From contig JAOSJK010000012.1 in NCBI GenBank assembly GCA_027494135.1, forward strand, positions 920,795-984,794: a stretch of 64,000 nucleotides of DNA, written 5' to 3'. Numbering within the stretch: position 1 is the first letter of the stretch; each line of letters starts with the position of its first letter. A program made the translations under genes and the position numbers. Shown here piece by piece: positions 9,656 through 19,750 of the stretch. The stretch is from Acidimicrobiia bacterium. Lineage in GTDB: Bacteria > Actinomycetota > Acidimicrobiia > IMCC26256 > PALSA-610. The notes under the pieces were generated by a model. That model was not told the origin of the DNA. It saw nothing but the letters and a program-made list of their open reading frames with translations, and did not search any database.

Positions 9656-9862
9656 CTACGCGGCCACGGCCCGACGGACGTCCTCGATCGGCAGGCTGAC
9701 CGTAGTGGGCTCGTCGACGACGTAGCCGGTCGTGTCCGGGTCCAGCGCGATGACCACCTGGCGGTGACCCTTCTGCCCGTAGACCTCGGCCACAGTGCCG
9801 CGCACCTCCGACACGCCCCACAGGAAGGCCACGACATCGCCGACCTTGAGATCATCGCTCAT
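9656..9862 (-). CDS. 68-aa basic/acidic small protein
   Basis: The start is fixed by an AAGGAGGA ribosome site just before ATG 9862; an in-frame ATG at 9877 lies within that site region and is rejected. The protein KVGDVVAFLWGVSEVRGTVAEVY... looks like a small SH3/Tudor-like beta barrel, similar in style to short 'hypervirulence-associated' Tudor-like proteins; function unknown. It begins just after the HEPN stop (9874) and is surely cotranscribed with it, so it could be an antitoxin or chaperone for the HEPN protein. Confidence 0.7.
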   Translation of the reverse strand: MSDDLKVGDVVAFLWGVSEVRGTVAEVYGQKGHRQVVIALDPDTTGYVVDEPTTVSLPIEDVRRAVAA

Positions 9863-9873
9863 GACTTCCTCCT

Positions 9874-10461
9874 TCACCAGGGTGTGGTCGTTCCGAGGAC
9901 GCGAGCCAGGCCAGCCGCGACCGTGGCATCAATGGTACCAGCCAGGGCGTCGAGCGACCGGCGGTGTTGGAGGTAGGACTTCTTCGTGGCCTTGACCCGA
10001 CCCGACGCTTCGAGGGCCGCGATGCGCACCTCGTCGCCGTGTCCAATGGCGTTGCGGTAGTCGACGAGCAGGTCGAGCAGATCGAGCTGCTCGACCGTCG
10101 CAGGGCCGGTGGCCTTGAGGTCCTCGATGAGACTGAAGCCAAGACGCCCGAAGTCGTGGCCCAGCGTCGACCGCCTCGGGTTGTGGGTTTCGAGCTTCCG
10201 ACCCTGGCGGATCAAGAGGTGGAGCGTCTGCTTCTGCCCGGCGATGGCCGCATCGACGTGGACTCTCGCGGCCGCGTCGTGAAGGTCACGGCAGTAGCTC
10301 TGGAACTGCGCGACCAACGCCACGAACAAGCTTCGGTTGAGCTGGGTCGTTCCCCACCTGCGCCCGGGTCCAGGTCCGGTGAGGGTTGCGTGCACCCCTT
10401 CGAGCTCGGCGAGCCGCCCCAGGCCCGAGGTCCGCCACCGGTCGAGAGCTGTCGAGGTCAT
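9874..10461 (-). CDS. HEPN-domain protein, candidate RNase
   Basis: 195 helical residues. DYRNAIGHGDE near residues 137-147 carries the R-x4-H motif (RNAIGH) of HEPN RNases, in the arrangement of RiboL-PSP/MAE_28990-like HEPN families. HEPN proteins cleave RNA in toxin-antitoxin and abortive defence settings. The gene starts 22 nt after jetD and is followed by the 68-aa gene with its own ribosome site. It is either a toxin with the small partner or an accessory of the Wadjet operon. No frameshift. Confidence 0.75.
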   Translation of the reverse strand: MTSTALDRWRTSGLGRLAELEGVHATLTGPGPGRRWGTTQLNRSLFVALVAQFQSYCRDLHDAAARVHVDAAIAGQKQTLHLLIRQGRKLETHNPRRSTLGHDFGRLGFSLIEDLKATGPATVEQLDLLDLLVDYRNAIGHGDEVRIAALEASGRVKATKKSYLQHRRSLDALAGTIDATVAAGLARVLGTTTPW

Positions 10462-10483
10462 CGTGGCCAGCCTTGCATGCGGT

Positions 10484-11758
10484 TCACGCTGGGTGATCCA
10501 GTTCCTCGTTGCTCGTCCAAGGCGCTAGCGCCCGACGAAGGGCAGAGAAGCGGATGCGTTCCTGTTCGAGCCGTACCTGGTGGCCGAATCGGTCCTCGAT
10601 CAGGTCTTGGTAGAGGCTCGCCTCGGCGCCAGTCAGCGCATCGAGCAGGGCATCGGTGGGTTGCTCTTCGACCACGACGTGATCGAGGTGGTCGAGGAGG
10701 GTGGTGCGATCCATCAAGATCGAGGTGACGGTGGGAACGCGCTTCCGCAGTCGGTCGAGGATCGCGAATCCGTGCGTGTCGATGTCTCCCCAGTAGATGA
10801 GCTCGCGGTCGCGCAGCCACGGAATCTCGTCCAGGACCGTGACGCCGAAGCCCTCGCCGAATATCGCCACCGCGTTAGGCACGAGAGGGAACGCGAGGTA
10901 GCTCGCCCGATTCTCGACGATGAACACGGTGGTCACCGAGAGCGGAAGCCCTGCCAGCTCATCGACCCGAAGCTCGACTTCGGTGATCACTGCCGGCAGC
11001 TCCGGCAGCTGGTCGAGTAGCCGGAGGCGCACGTAGCTCGACCGTTCGCGGAAGCCGAATCGGCCCGCAAAGGTCCGAGCCGTGCGATCGACCTGATCGG
11101 CAGGTACGACGTGTTCCAGCAGGCGTCCAAGGATCTTGCGGTGGCGATCGACGAACTTGGTGTCGACCGCGGGAACATCCAGGTGGCGGATGTCGAGGTT
11201 CGCTCGATCGTGATGGTTGTCGGTGATCCAACCGACGACCGACAGCAGGTTGCTCCACGCGTCGGTATGTTGGAGAGCCGCAAGAGGGTGGTCCGATATC
11301 CAGTTGGCGGTCGCAGCCCGGACACTCTCGTCGGCGTCCCAAGCGTTCGTGAGCTCGAGCACCCGATCGAGGGCGTCCACCTCCGGTCCCGTTCCGAGCG
11401 CGTCGTGCAGCTGTTGGAAGGTGGTGACGTGCGCTCGTACTGGCACCTGGGTATCGCCGATAGTGCGGGTTCTGAGGATGCGAAGGTTGAGATCGAAGAC
11501 CTGACGCGCCGTGCCGGTGTGGTTGTCCCGGTCGAATCGCTCGACCCAATCCCGGACATCGTCGAGTCGGTCGGTGAGATCCGCTGTCTTCGGGGCTCGG
11601 ATCGGCAGGGAGATGGGTTCGAACGTCGAACCGTGAGCGTGCGCACGGAGGTAGGTGCCTCGTTGCCAGCGGGCGCGCAGCTTCGCGAGGAGGTCGGCGA
11701 CCGTCGTCCAGCCAGGCGCCGACTCACCGACGCTGTCGGCTCTCGCTCTCGTCATCAG
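10484..11758 (-). CDS. jetD: Wadjet JetD nuclease (DUF3322/DUF2220)
   Basis: 424 residues from ATG 11758, which overlaps the jetC stop as ATGA; the longer ORF to 11878 is ruled out by that overlap. The N-terminal DUF3322-like half precedes a toprim-like DUF2220 half with an acidic residue in VENRASYLAF and the DxD motif YWGDIDTHGF near residue 320. JetD is the topoisomerase VI-like endonuclease that cuts circular plasmid DNA loaded by JetABC. The sequence is intact. Confidence 0.92.
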   Translation of the reverse strand: MMTRARADSVGESAPGWTTVADLLAKLRARWQRGTYLRAHAHGSTFEPISLPIRAPKTADLTDRLDDVRDWVERFDRDNHTGTARQVFDLNLRILRTRTIGDTQVPVRAHVTTFQQLHDALGTGPEVDALDRVLELTNAWDADESVRAATANWISDHPLAALQHTDAWSNLLSVVGWITDNHHDRANLDIRHLDVPAVDTKFVDRHRKILGRLLEHVVPADQVDRTARTFAGRFGFRERSSYVRLRLLDQLPELPAVITEVELRVDELAGLPLSVTTVFIVENRASYLAFPLVPNAVAIFGEGFGVTVLDEIPWLRDRELIYWGDIDTHGFAILDRLRKRVPTVTSILMDRTTLLDHLDHVVVEEQPTDALLDALTGAEASLYQDLIEDRFGHQVRLEQERIRFSALRRALAPWTSNEELDHPA

Positions 11759-14700
11759 TTCGGCGCGTTCCGACGCGACGCCGTGGCCGCAGAGGCGCGC
11801 TCTGCTCGGTGCTCCTCGATGGTGATCCGTTGGAGCAGTGATCGGTTGCCGTCGGGGTTCTGCACCAGACCGACGCATGCGACGTAGGGCTCGATGACGT
11901 GGATCTTCTGAAGTGGGGTGACGATGAGCAGTTGCAGACCGAGCTCGCTGAAGAGTCGCAGGGCGTACCGGGTGGAATCATCGGACCCGCGTCCGAAGGC
12001 CTCATCGATGACGACGAAGCGGAAGGTCCTGCCCTCGTCGTCACGGTCGAGCTTGAACTGGTAGGCGAGAGACGCAGCGAGGATCGTGTAGGCGAGCTTC
12101 TCCTTCTGGCCACCGGACTTGCCTGACGAGTCGGAGTAGCTCTCGTGCTCTTCATCGGTGTCCCGCCAACGCTCCGACGCCGAGAACACATACCACTGAC
12201 GCACGTCGGTGACCCGACGTGTCCACGCCCGGTCCTGGTCGGTGTTGCCCTCCCGGCCTCGGAACCGGTCGACGAGGGCCTTCACCTCGAGGAACCGCTG
12301 CTCGGAGTACTGGTCGTCGCCGGCGCCTGCGGTGATGTTCGAGGTGCACGCTCGGAGATCGTCCTGGAATTGGCGGATCTCGGTGTTGGGCGTCGTCTCC
12401 GGGACGAGGCGGATGTATCGGCCGGCGTGGTAGTCGATCGCCTGGAGCGAGGAGTTGATGCGCTCGACACGTTCGCGGATGGTGTTGGCCTGGCTCTGGA
12501 GCTGGGCGGAAAGGCCGGCGATCTCGTTGATCGTGTTCTCGCGCAGCGAGCGTTGGAACTCCTCCTCGAACCGGGGGAGGTCGTCGGTGGCGATGCGGGC
12601 GCGCAGTACGCGGTACTCGGGAGCGGATGCCATGGTGTCGTCGAGTTCGTCGACGTCCTGCGCATAGACGTTCTGGAACCCGCGCATCGCCCCGACGCGC
12701 GCTGAGAAGCTTGGTTCTGTCGGGCGGTGAGGTGTTCCCTATCGCTGACGATGGCCTCGCGAGTCGTTGTCTCCGCAGCGTCTATGCGATCCAGGTCCCA
12801 GAGGTAGTCTCGGACCTCGGAGGGCACCGATCGCTCGACAGCGTCGAAGACGGGCCGTACCGCCTCAAGAGCAAGGTCGTCGGCGAGGAGTCCCTGCACG
12901 GTGGCCAACCGACCCGCTGCCTGCTGGCGGCGTAGCCGCTCGGCGCCTCGCTCGGCTTCCAGGCCACGACGGTGTTCCTCTCGATCCTTGCGCTGTTGGA
13001 CCGCTTCGTCGCGCTCGCGGGTGAGCGAGGCCAAGGCATCTGACGACGACCGGATGCGCTCCCGTTCCTGTTCCAGGCCACGGATCTGTCCGTCGAGTGT
13101 CGCCCAATCGAGTTCCTCCCAACGCTCTCGCTCCGTGAGGACGGCGAGGTCGTTGAGCAGGGACTGGATCTTGATGCGACGGTCGTTCGGAGTCGAGAGC
13201 AGGCGATCGACATCTGCCATCCGCTCGTTGAGGTCGGTGGCATGGGCGATGAGCGCGTCGACCTTGGCTGCGTTCGTCCAGCCCAGCACGTACTGCCGAC
13301 GGTCATCGATGCGGAAGCGATCATCCTTCTCGTGCCGGTCTCGAGACTTGACCTGACCCTCCTTGGTGATCGCTCGGTCGTAACGAGCGAACTCCTGAGT
13401 ACTGTCGACGCAGACGTGGTCGGCTCGGCGGGCGAGCTCGTTGCGCAGCCACGGTTCGAACGCGCTCTCGGGTTTGATCTCGATGAGGTCTGCGAGCATC
13501 CGCTGCACGCCCACTCGGTCGAGGTCTCGAGTTCGCCCGAGGCGGTCGGGAACTCGGAAGTACACGAACCGGACGCCGACGTGCCGACCGTTGATCCACG
13601 ACGCCACCGCAGCGTACTGGTCGTTGGGGACCAGCAGCGACGTGGCGAAGCCCCGCAGCACCCGCTCAGCCGCACCCTCCCATGCGGCAGCGTCCGCGCG
13701 CACCTGGAGCAACTCGCCGACGAACGGAAGCTGCTCGACGTCCAGCGAGAGATCCGCACACAACTCGTCTCTCACCGCAAGGCTCCGAGTCGGCAGGTTG
13801 CTCTGACGTGACGCCAGACTTCGCAGCTCGGCGTTCACCGCTTCGGCAGCGTTCTCGAGCTGCTTGCGCTCCGAGCGCAACTCGATGACCTCGTTGTCAA
13901 GACCGGCCAGTTCCGCGTCCAGCTCGTCACGCCGACGGCCTATGTGAGATGTCGCCTCGGCGAAGCGGCGCGCGTCGGAGACCGGCCCGGGCCCGTCGAG
14001 TCCCACGCGCGTCAACAGCTTGTTGAAGCGCTCCAACGCGCGATCGCGCTCATCTCGCCGGTCGGGCAACGTGGCGAGTTCGGCCTCGATGACGGCGAGC
14101 CGATCACCACCGTTACTTGCGATGTCGATGGAGAGTTGCTGTTCTCGTTCTCTCAACCCCTCGATCGCCGTGTCAGCTTCGCCGATTCCGGCGTCGAGCT
14201 CGGTCAGCCTCACTTCGATGGCTTCGATCTGCGATGTCAGGAGCGTGTGGGTGCGTTCGCCGAAGAAGTACGGCACGGCGCGACGCTGCTGGTCGAGATC
14301 ATCGATGTGGCCCGCGAGCTCGTCGTAGTCGTTGAGGGCCTTGACGAGAGGATCGAGCAACTCCAGTTGGTGCCTCGCTCGAATCACTGCGTCGTGGGCT
14401 CGGGTGAGATCGTCGAAGTGGTCGATGAGGTGCCCGATGCGCGTCGACATGTCGAGCGGTTCGAGCATGTGCGAGCGCACGAACGCGTTGAGGTTGTCGA
14501 CGGCCTTCATCGAGACCGTCTGGTGGAAGAGCTCGAGAACCTGCTCCGACTCGATCCCCAGGCGACGGCGAAACGATCGTCCGTACTCGGGGAACCCGTC
14601 GAAGGTCTCGGCACCGGCATCGCGGAGACGCCGCTTCAACTCACGGAAGCCATCTCCGGGTTCGAGGAAGAAGTGCTTGGCGATGGCGAGATCGACATCA

Positions 14701-15218
14701 CCGGTGACGAAGAACCTCTCCGGCTGCCCACCGTCCTCGCGGGCTCGAAAGACCTGGGCGATGGTGACCGGATTCGATGCGTCGCCATCTGAGTCGGTCG
14801 TGACACCTGCCCCTGGGGCGAAGACCGCGAGCAGCACCGAGTAGTTCTCCGGTCCTCGAAGGCCGACGGGGCGGCTGCCACCTGTCTCCTCGTTGTGCTC
14901 TGACTTGTAGTGGCCGAGGACGTAGGAACGAAGGTCACGCTCGCGGGTATCGGCGCCGGCCGCCTTGTTGTACGAGACGCGGTGCGCTGGGAGGAGCAGC
15001 GTGGTAACCGCGTCCACGAGGGTCGACTTACCCGAACCGATGTCGCCCGTGAGCAGCGCGTTCGCGCCATCGACATCAAAGGTCCAGACCGCCCCATCGA
15101 AGGTTCCCCAGTTGTAGACCTCGAGCCGTTGGAGTCGGCACCCCGGACCTCGCTGACCGCCTCCCCCGAGATGGTCGTCGGCCGTACCGGTCCGAAGGGG
15201 CTCAGGCGCGGGTCGCAT
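11755..15218 (-). CDS. jetC: Wadjet JetC SMC ATPase, one frameshift
   Basis: Starts at ATG 15218 behind GGAGGGGG, inside the last codons of jetB. Walker [14 protein letters not shown] lies near residue 60, followed by coiled coils and a hinge region, and the C-terminal ATPase with [13 protein letters not shown] (signature) and [14 protein letters not shown] (Walker B). About 840 residues are in one frame; the last ~310 (from [12 protein letters not shown]) are in another. The switch is at a C run, 12690-12693 on the plus strand. Corrected length is about 1150, usual for type I JetC. It extrudes DNA loops with JetA and JetB. Confidence 0.9.
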
Positions 15219-15867
15219 CGTCCCCCTCCAGTTCATCGCCACGCCCACGCGCGGCACCATCACCGGCGATGTAGGCCTCGAGGCGCTCGTCGAACTGCGA
15301 GAGCCACTGCCCGTCGACGAAGGCTCGCAAGATCCGTCGCACCTCGAACTGGTCGCTGGATCCTCGAAGCTTGTGGAGGAAGCCGAGCTCGACGATCCGA
15401 TTGACATGGTTGTCGACGAGGCGCGCGAGCTTGATGTCGTCCAGGTCCGATGGTGCGTACACGCGGTAGAGATCCACGATCTGATCACGGCTGAGGACGA
15501 GGCGAGCCTCAGTGCTCGAAGTGTCGAACTCGAGGAGCCGCTTGCGTAGCAGGGCGATGAGGAGGCTGGTGGTGAACGACAGCGAGTGCCGAGCGACGAG
15601 TCGCGGGTAGTCAATGTCTCCCTCGCCGTCCCGCAGGCTTCGGAGGTAGGCGAACCCATCGGTCTCGTCGATCTCCAAGCGAAGGCCGAGCACCGCGACG
15701 TGATCAGCCACCCTGCGGCGCAGCCGCCCCAGCGGTTCCCAGAGCTTCTCGTGGACCTCGCGGTATATCGGCCCCTTGAACAACTGGATGACGACGAGCG
15801 ACAGCTCATCCGGCCCGTTCAGTGCACCACCGGAGGCGTCCGACGGTGGGTTTACGAGCGATGTCAC
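15202..15867 (-). CDS. jetB: Wadjet JetB (DUF4194, MukE-like)
   Basis: 221 residues, DUF4194-like winged-helix kite protein: [23 protein letters not shown] and the C-terminal winged-helix segment match JetB. Its ATG overlaps the jetA stop by 4 nt and its stop lies inside the jetC start region, so JetA, B and C are translated together. It bridges the kleisin JetA and the SMC JetC. Confidence 0.9.
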   Translation of the reverse strand: MTSLVNPPSDASGGALNGPDELSLVVIQLFKGPIYREVHEKLWEPLGRLRRRVADHVAVLGLRLEIDETDGFAYLRSLRDGEGDIDYPRLVARHSLSFTTSLLIALLRKRLLEFDTSSTEARLVLSRDQIVDLYRVYAPSDLDDIKLARLVDNHVNRIVELGFLHKLRGSSDQFEVRRILRAFVDGQWLSQFDERLEAYIAGDGAARGRGDELEGDDATRA

Positions 15868-17381
15868 GACTCGACGTTCCGAACTCGACTGATGGTCACG
15901 AGCGGCAGGTCCGCCACCCGCTCGACGCGGCCTTCGTGATCGCGATCTCGTCGGTCATAGTCACCTTCGACGTCCGCCATCCAGTGGGCCCTCATGCGCT
16001 CTTGCTCTTCGAAGTCCAGGGACAGGTCGTCCTCGTCGATCGAGAGGTAGCCGATCAGCTCGGCGAGTCCCTGCTCGAGCGGGGCGGTCGCGAAGACCTC
16101 ATCGAGACGGATCGCGTCTCGGGCGCCCAGGCGATCGAGGATCACGCGCAACAAGGCGTCGCGATCGACGTGGAGCTGGTCGAACAGCAACGACCGGTCG
16201 AGGTCGGCAACACCTTCATCAACCGGGGCAGCCGCGAGACCAGTGGTCCGGACCCGCTTGTAGAGCGGACGTTCCATCGGCAGGACTACAGAAACCGAGG
16301 TGCCATCGACCTCCATCTGGACAGCCGCATCCGCAGCCGCAGTTCCTTGCAGGTCACGGGCTTCGATGGCCTTGACCTCGATCGAGCGGAGCAAGTCGAA
16401 CACCCGACGGTTCTCCATCCACACCTGATCATCCAGGAATCGACGAAGCTGTTCCGAGAGGCGGCGAACCGTCCCCTGGGTGCGTTCGCTCGCGTCGATC
16501 CAGTCGTAGTGAACACGAGCCAGGCGAGGGTCGAGGTCCGAGATGACCTCGATCGCGTGAAGCCGGGCGAGGAGGTCGGTGAGCTCCGCCTGCTTCTCCG
16601 ACGACAGCAGCAAGTCGTAGAACGCCCGAAAGCTCCGACCCTGATCGGAGTCGGTGATCCCTCGCCGGTTCGTGAACAGGTCATCGAGCAGTTCTCCCTT
16701 CGAGCCTTCCCAGAGCGCGATCTGTTCGCGCAGGTCCCGGTCGAGGTCGCGGAAGTTCGCCTCGACCTGGCGGAAGTCGGAGAGGAGTTCCCTCGCAGTT
16801 CGAGCGAACTGCTGATACCGGTCGCGTTGGGTCACCTCGTCGGCCAACACCACGTCCCCTGCCTTGAGTTGGGCGATCTCGGAATCGATCACGGCCCGAC
16901 GCCGTTCGAGGTCGGCCAGGCGCGCTGCCGGATTCCCGTCGGCGCCGTGGACCATCTGCCTCAGGAGCTCGAAGATGGTCGAGAGCCGGGACTCGGTACC
17001 GATGAAGCTCCGGGCCCGTAGATCGTCGACCCATGCGAGGGCCTTCTCCACTGCCGGCGTGAGGTCGTAGTGCGGCTCATCGCTGCCTGGCGGATAGAAG
17101 CGTCGCAGCCAGCCCTTGTCGGTCGAAGCCCAGTCGTCGAGATACTGCTTGGCCGATCGAGGGAAGCGGGGTTCCTCATCGTCGCCGTCTTCGAGGCGGT
17201 TGTTCAGCGCGTAGAGCTCGTTATCGAGCTCATCTATCAACCGTCGAGCGGGGATGTTGCTGTCGTTGGCGTCGACGAACACGCGCCCCAGGAAGCTCAG
17301 CACCAGCGCGACGTTGCCGGACGACAGCAGGCGCCACGCGGAGTGACGTGTCCTCAGATTCTCGATCTCGTCGTAGTCCAC
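15864..17381 (-). CDS. jetA: Wadjet JetA (DUF3375, MukF-like kleisin)
   Basis: 505 residues from GTG 17381, preceded by GGGAGG; the ORF extends to 17702 but that part is proline/serine-rich and antisense to the integrase leader. Begins VDYDEIENLRTRHSAWRLL, the usual DUF3375 N-terminus, with a long helical middle and a C-terminal acidic region (LSIDEDDLSLDFEEQERMR). JetA is the kleisin of the Wadjet plasmid-sensing SMC complex. First gene of jetABCD, which makes this a type I Wadjet. Confidence 0.92.
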   Translation of the reverse strand: MDYDEIENLRTRHSAWRLLSSGNVALVLSFLGRVFVDANDSNIPARRLIDELDNELYALNNRLEDGDDEEPRFPRSAKQYLDDWASTDKGWLRRFYPPGSDEPHYDLTPAVEKALAWVDDLRARSFIGTESRLSTIFELLRQMVHGADGNPAARLADLERRRAVIDSEIAQLKAGDVVLADEVTQRDRYQQFARTARELLSDFRQVEANFRDLDRDLREQIALWEGSKGELLDDLFTNRRGITDSDQGRSFRAFYDLLLSSEKQAELTDLLARLHAIEVISDLDPRLARVHYDWIDASERTQGTVRRLSEQLRRFLDDQVWMENRRVFDLLRSIEVKAIEARDLQGTAAADAAVQMEVDGTSVSVVLPMERPLYKRVRTTGLAAAPVDEGVADLDRSLLFDQLHVDRDALLRVILDRLGARDAIRLDEVFATAPLEQGLAELIGYLSIDEDDLSLDFEEQERMRAHWMADVEGDYDRRDRDHEGRVERVADLPLVTISRVRNVES

Positions 17382-17685
17382 GACACCTCCCGGCCGCGAC
17401 CCGGCCGACAGAAGGAATCGTACGTGGCCCCTGTGACACCCTCGCCAGGCCCGGAACATGCCGCCGGTCGGACTCCAACACGAGCCACCGCTCGGACCCG
17501 GACGGCGTGATCTCGATGCCCTCGGCGCCGCAGACGTTCCCCCGACTCTGTTGCTCGACTCTGTGAGCCTCCTACCTGCACTTTCGCGATGTTGGCCGTA
17601 CGAGCGCTGTCGGTGCCGGGGGCTGTCTTCCGATTGTTCCCCGGGAGCCCCGATCGTCGGGGCCCCAGTCCGAAGGAGGACGGCC
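17382..17685. other. Divergent intergenic region between jetA and integrase 2
   Basis: About 300 nt that must hold the jetA promoter and the integrase 2 promoter. A perfect 6-bp stem (CCCCGA/TCGGGG) at 17648-17662 lies 23 nt before the integrase ATG and could be an operator or attenuator. I saw no convincing -35/-10 pair on either strand. Confidence 0.4.
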
Positions 17686-18948
17686 ATGAAGGGACACATC
17701 AAGAAGCGCGGCGACCGCTACTACGCGGTTATCTACGAAGGCCTCGATCCGGTGACCGGTAAGGAGCTCCGGAGCTGGCATCCGGCGGGCACCGACCGGG
17801 CCGAAGCGGAGCGCTTCGCTGAGAAGCTGGCGGCCGCCGCGGTCAAGCGCATGGGGGCGGTCCGGTCGCTGACCTTCGGCGCGTACCTGACGAGTCAGTG
17901 GCTCCCGGCCAAGAAGCTCCATCTCGCCACCAGCACCTACCGGGGATACGAGCGCAACGTGGTGCGCCACATCCTCCCTATCCTCGGCCGCATCAGCATC
18001 CGCCGGCTGCGCTACCAGCAGATCGAATCGCTCTACGACGCGCTGCTTCACCCGGCCGAGGGCCAAGGCCTCGCACCCAAGACCGTCTATGAGATTCACC
18101 TCATCATCCGCGGCGCCCTGACCGACGCCCACCGGCGAGGGCTCGTGACCCGCAACGTCGCGCTCGTGGCACGGGCGCCCAAGCAGCGGTCGCTGCAGCG
18201 GAGCGAGGGGATCTCGCTGACCGAGGAGGAGCTGCGCCAGCTCATGCGTGCCGCCGCCGGCCACCGGTTCTTCCCGATCTACTGGCTGACCGCCATGACC
18301 GGCATGCGCCGCAACGAGGTCCTGGGCCTGAAGTGGACCGACATCGACCTCAAGAAGAAGCGCATCCACCTCAACAGGGGCCTCGTCGCCGTCGGCTACG
18401 AGGTGCACCAGACACGTGGCAAGACCAAGACCGCCCGGCGCACCATCGACCTCGACGCCACCACCGTCGCCGTGCTCGAAGGGTGGCGGTCCATGCAGAC
18501 CGCCGGGCTCGCCGCCGTGGGCATCGCCAACGAGGAAGGTTGGGTGTTCACCGACGGCGACGGCAAGACGATCCACCCCCATGCCGTCTACGAATCGTTC
18601 AAGCGGATCGTGCGCAACGCCGGCGTGCCCGAGATGCGGTTCCACGACCTGCGCCACACCCACGGCAGCCTCCTACTAAAGGAGGGCATTCCGGTGAAGG
18701 TGGTCAGCGAGCGTCTCGGGCACGCCCACATCGCCCACACGCTGCAGACCTACCAGCACGTCCTGCCCGGCATGCAGGCCGACGCTGCCACCGCCGCCGA
18801 GCGCCTCAGCAAGCCCCGCCCGACCACGAAGCAGCAAGGGTCGGAAGCCAAGCCGGCGGCATCGCCCAAGCGGCGCACCACGGACAAGAAGCCGACCAAG
18901 AACGGCTCGGGGGAACGCCGGGGGAACAACCGGAGGAAGGCCGCCTGA
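17686..18948 (+). CDS. Tyrosine site-specific integrase 2
   Basis: 420 residues; ATG 17686 follows GAAGGAGGA. N-terminal arm-binding segment YYAVIYEGLDPVTGKE, SAM-like domain, catalytic TGMRRNEVLGLKW, FHDLRHTHGS, LGHAHI and QTYQHV. A lysine-rich tail of about 60 residues follows the catalytic tyrosine, longer than in integrase 1. It closely resembles the few codons visible at 63927 (MKGYVARRRGRYYAIIYEG). A strong terminator follows at 18971-19003. Confidence 0.95.
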   Translation: MKGHIKKRGDRYYAVIYEGLDPVTGKELRSWHPAGTDRAEAERFAEKLAAAAVKRMGAVRSLTFGAYLTSQWLPAKKLHLATSTYRGYERNVVRHILPILGRISIRRLRYQQIESLYDALLHPAEGQGLAPKTVYEIHLIIRGALTDAHRRGLVTRNVALVARAPKQRSLQRSEGISLTEEELRQLMRAAAGHRFFPIYWLTAMTGMRRNEVLGLKWTDIDLKKKRIHLNRGLVAVGYEVHQTRGKTKTARRTIDLDATTVAVLEGWRSMQTAGLAAVGIANEEGWVFTDGDGKTIHPHAVYESFKRIVRNAGVPEMRFHDLRHTHGSLLLKEGIPVKVVSERLGHAHIAHTLQTYQHVLPGMQADAATAAERLSKPRPTTKQQGSEAKPAASPKRRTTDKKPTKNGSGERRGNNRRKAA

Positions 18949-18970
18949 TCCGGGGAACGCCCGGTGAACG

Positions 18971-19003
18971 ACGAAGGCCCAGGTCTCTGACCTGGGCCTT
19001 CGT
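18971..19003 (+). terminator. Strong hairpin terminator of integrase 2
   Basis: ACGAAGGCCCAGGT, 5-nt loop, ACCTGGGCCTTCGT: a perfect 14-bp stem 22 nt after the integrase stop. The symmetry makes it able to act on both strands. Confidence 0.85.
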
Positions 19004-19012
19004 GCTGAAGTT

Positions 19013-19120
19013 GGTGGTGCGTTTCCTCAAGGGTCTGACCAGGGACGCCGCAGCGCCTTCGAGTCGAGCCCCACACGAAACCCCTCCTCGATTCCACACG
19101 CATAACTTTGGGCCTGTGAC
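19013..19120 (+). repeat. ~105-bp imperfect direct repeat, copy 1
   Basis: Shares GTGGTGCGTTTCC, AAGGGTCTGACCAGG, CACACGAAACCCCTCC, CGATTCCACA and CATAACTT in order with 21624-21725, roughly 80% identical by eye. It lies just downstream of integrase 2 and could be an att-type or mobile-element repeat. Confidence 0.6.
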
Positions 19121-19245
19121 CAGGGACTTCGCGCGCGGCAGCACTGCGTCGTGGTGTTCTGGGAGGATCGATACCGGCCGGGAGCTCGAGCCCAGCGCCG
19201 CCGACGCACACTGAAGCACCGAGCTGCCGCGATCTTGCCAGACCC

Positions 19246-19281
19246 TTGCCACTTTCCTGCCAGCGTGGTACCATAGCGTCC
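19246..19281 (+). promoter_or_regulatory. Leaderless promoter of the antitoxin-GNAT pair
   Basis: TTGCCA (19246-19251), 17-nt spacer, TACCAT (19269-19274), then seven bases to ATG 19282. The predicted transcript starts at or next to the A of the ATG, so translation should be leaderless, as is common in Actinomycetota. Confidence 0.6.
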
Positions 19282-19743
19282 ATGGGTGTGCTAGGTACTC
19301 CGATCGCCTCCTTCTCGAAGTCCGAGCTCCGCAGGCCGGAGGTCACCGAACGAGCGAGCGTCGGTCCGGTTGAGATCCGCGCGAGCGGGTCAACTGCCGC
19401 GCTGCTCCTTGTCCCTGAGTCGGCAGTTGAGGCACTCCGCGAACTCCAGCACGCCGCCGAGGAGTTCGTGCGCATGGTCGTTGAGTTGCGCCGGCCCAAC
19501 CCATCGCCCGTCGTGCTCGGACCCGTTGGGTTCATAGCGGCGTGGCCGAAGGAGCAGCAAGACCGGTTCCTCGAAGGGTACGCCGAAGCGCTCGTCGCCA
19601 GCCTCCGTTCGGAAGACAGCGCACCGCTGCGCTCGTACGTCGCGACGATGGCTGCGCCCGGCCGACGGAGTGACCGACCCGACTTCGATGGTCGGGTGCC
19701 GGCGACGACCCAACGCGACCTTGCCACCCGATTGAGCTCGTAG
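19282..19743 (+). CDS. Phd-like antitoxin candidate
   Basis: 153 residues. The N-terminus (PIASFSKSELRRPEVTERA, then GPVEIRASGSTAALLLVPES) resembles Phd/YefM-style antitoxin DNA-binding domains, with two helices and a small sheet. The C-terminal ~70 residues are unstructured-looking and could wrap a toxin. It ends 7 nt before a GNAT-like gene, the geometry of an antitoxin-first module. ATG 19282 is supported by the leaderless promoter; no ribosome site precedes it. Confidence 0.6.
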   Translation: MGVLGTPIASFSKSELRRPEVTERASVGPVEIRASGSTAALLLVPESAVEALRELQHAAEEFVRMVVELRRPNPSPVVLGPVGFIAAWPKEQQDRFLEGYAEALVASLRSEDSAPLRSYVATMAAPGRRSDRPDFDGRVPATTQRDLATRLSS

Positions 19744-19750
19744 TTGCCCC

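Noticed and set aside
12687-12700. Programmed frameshift in jetC
   Set aside because: No slippery heptamer with downstream structure was evident, and the same kind of break occurs in many unrelated genes here, pointing to error.
15219-15809. N-terminal extension of the jetC frame to 15809
   Set aside because: It runs out of frame through jetB, is serine/arginine-rich nonsense, and a strong ribosome site precedes ATG 15218.
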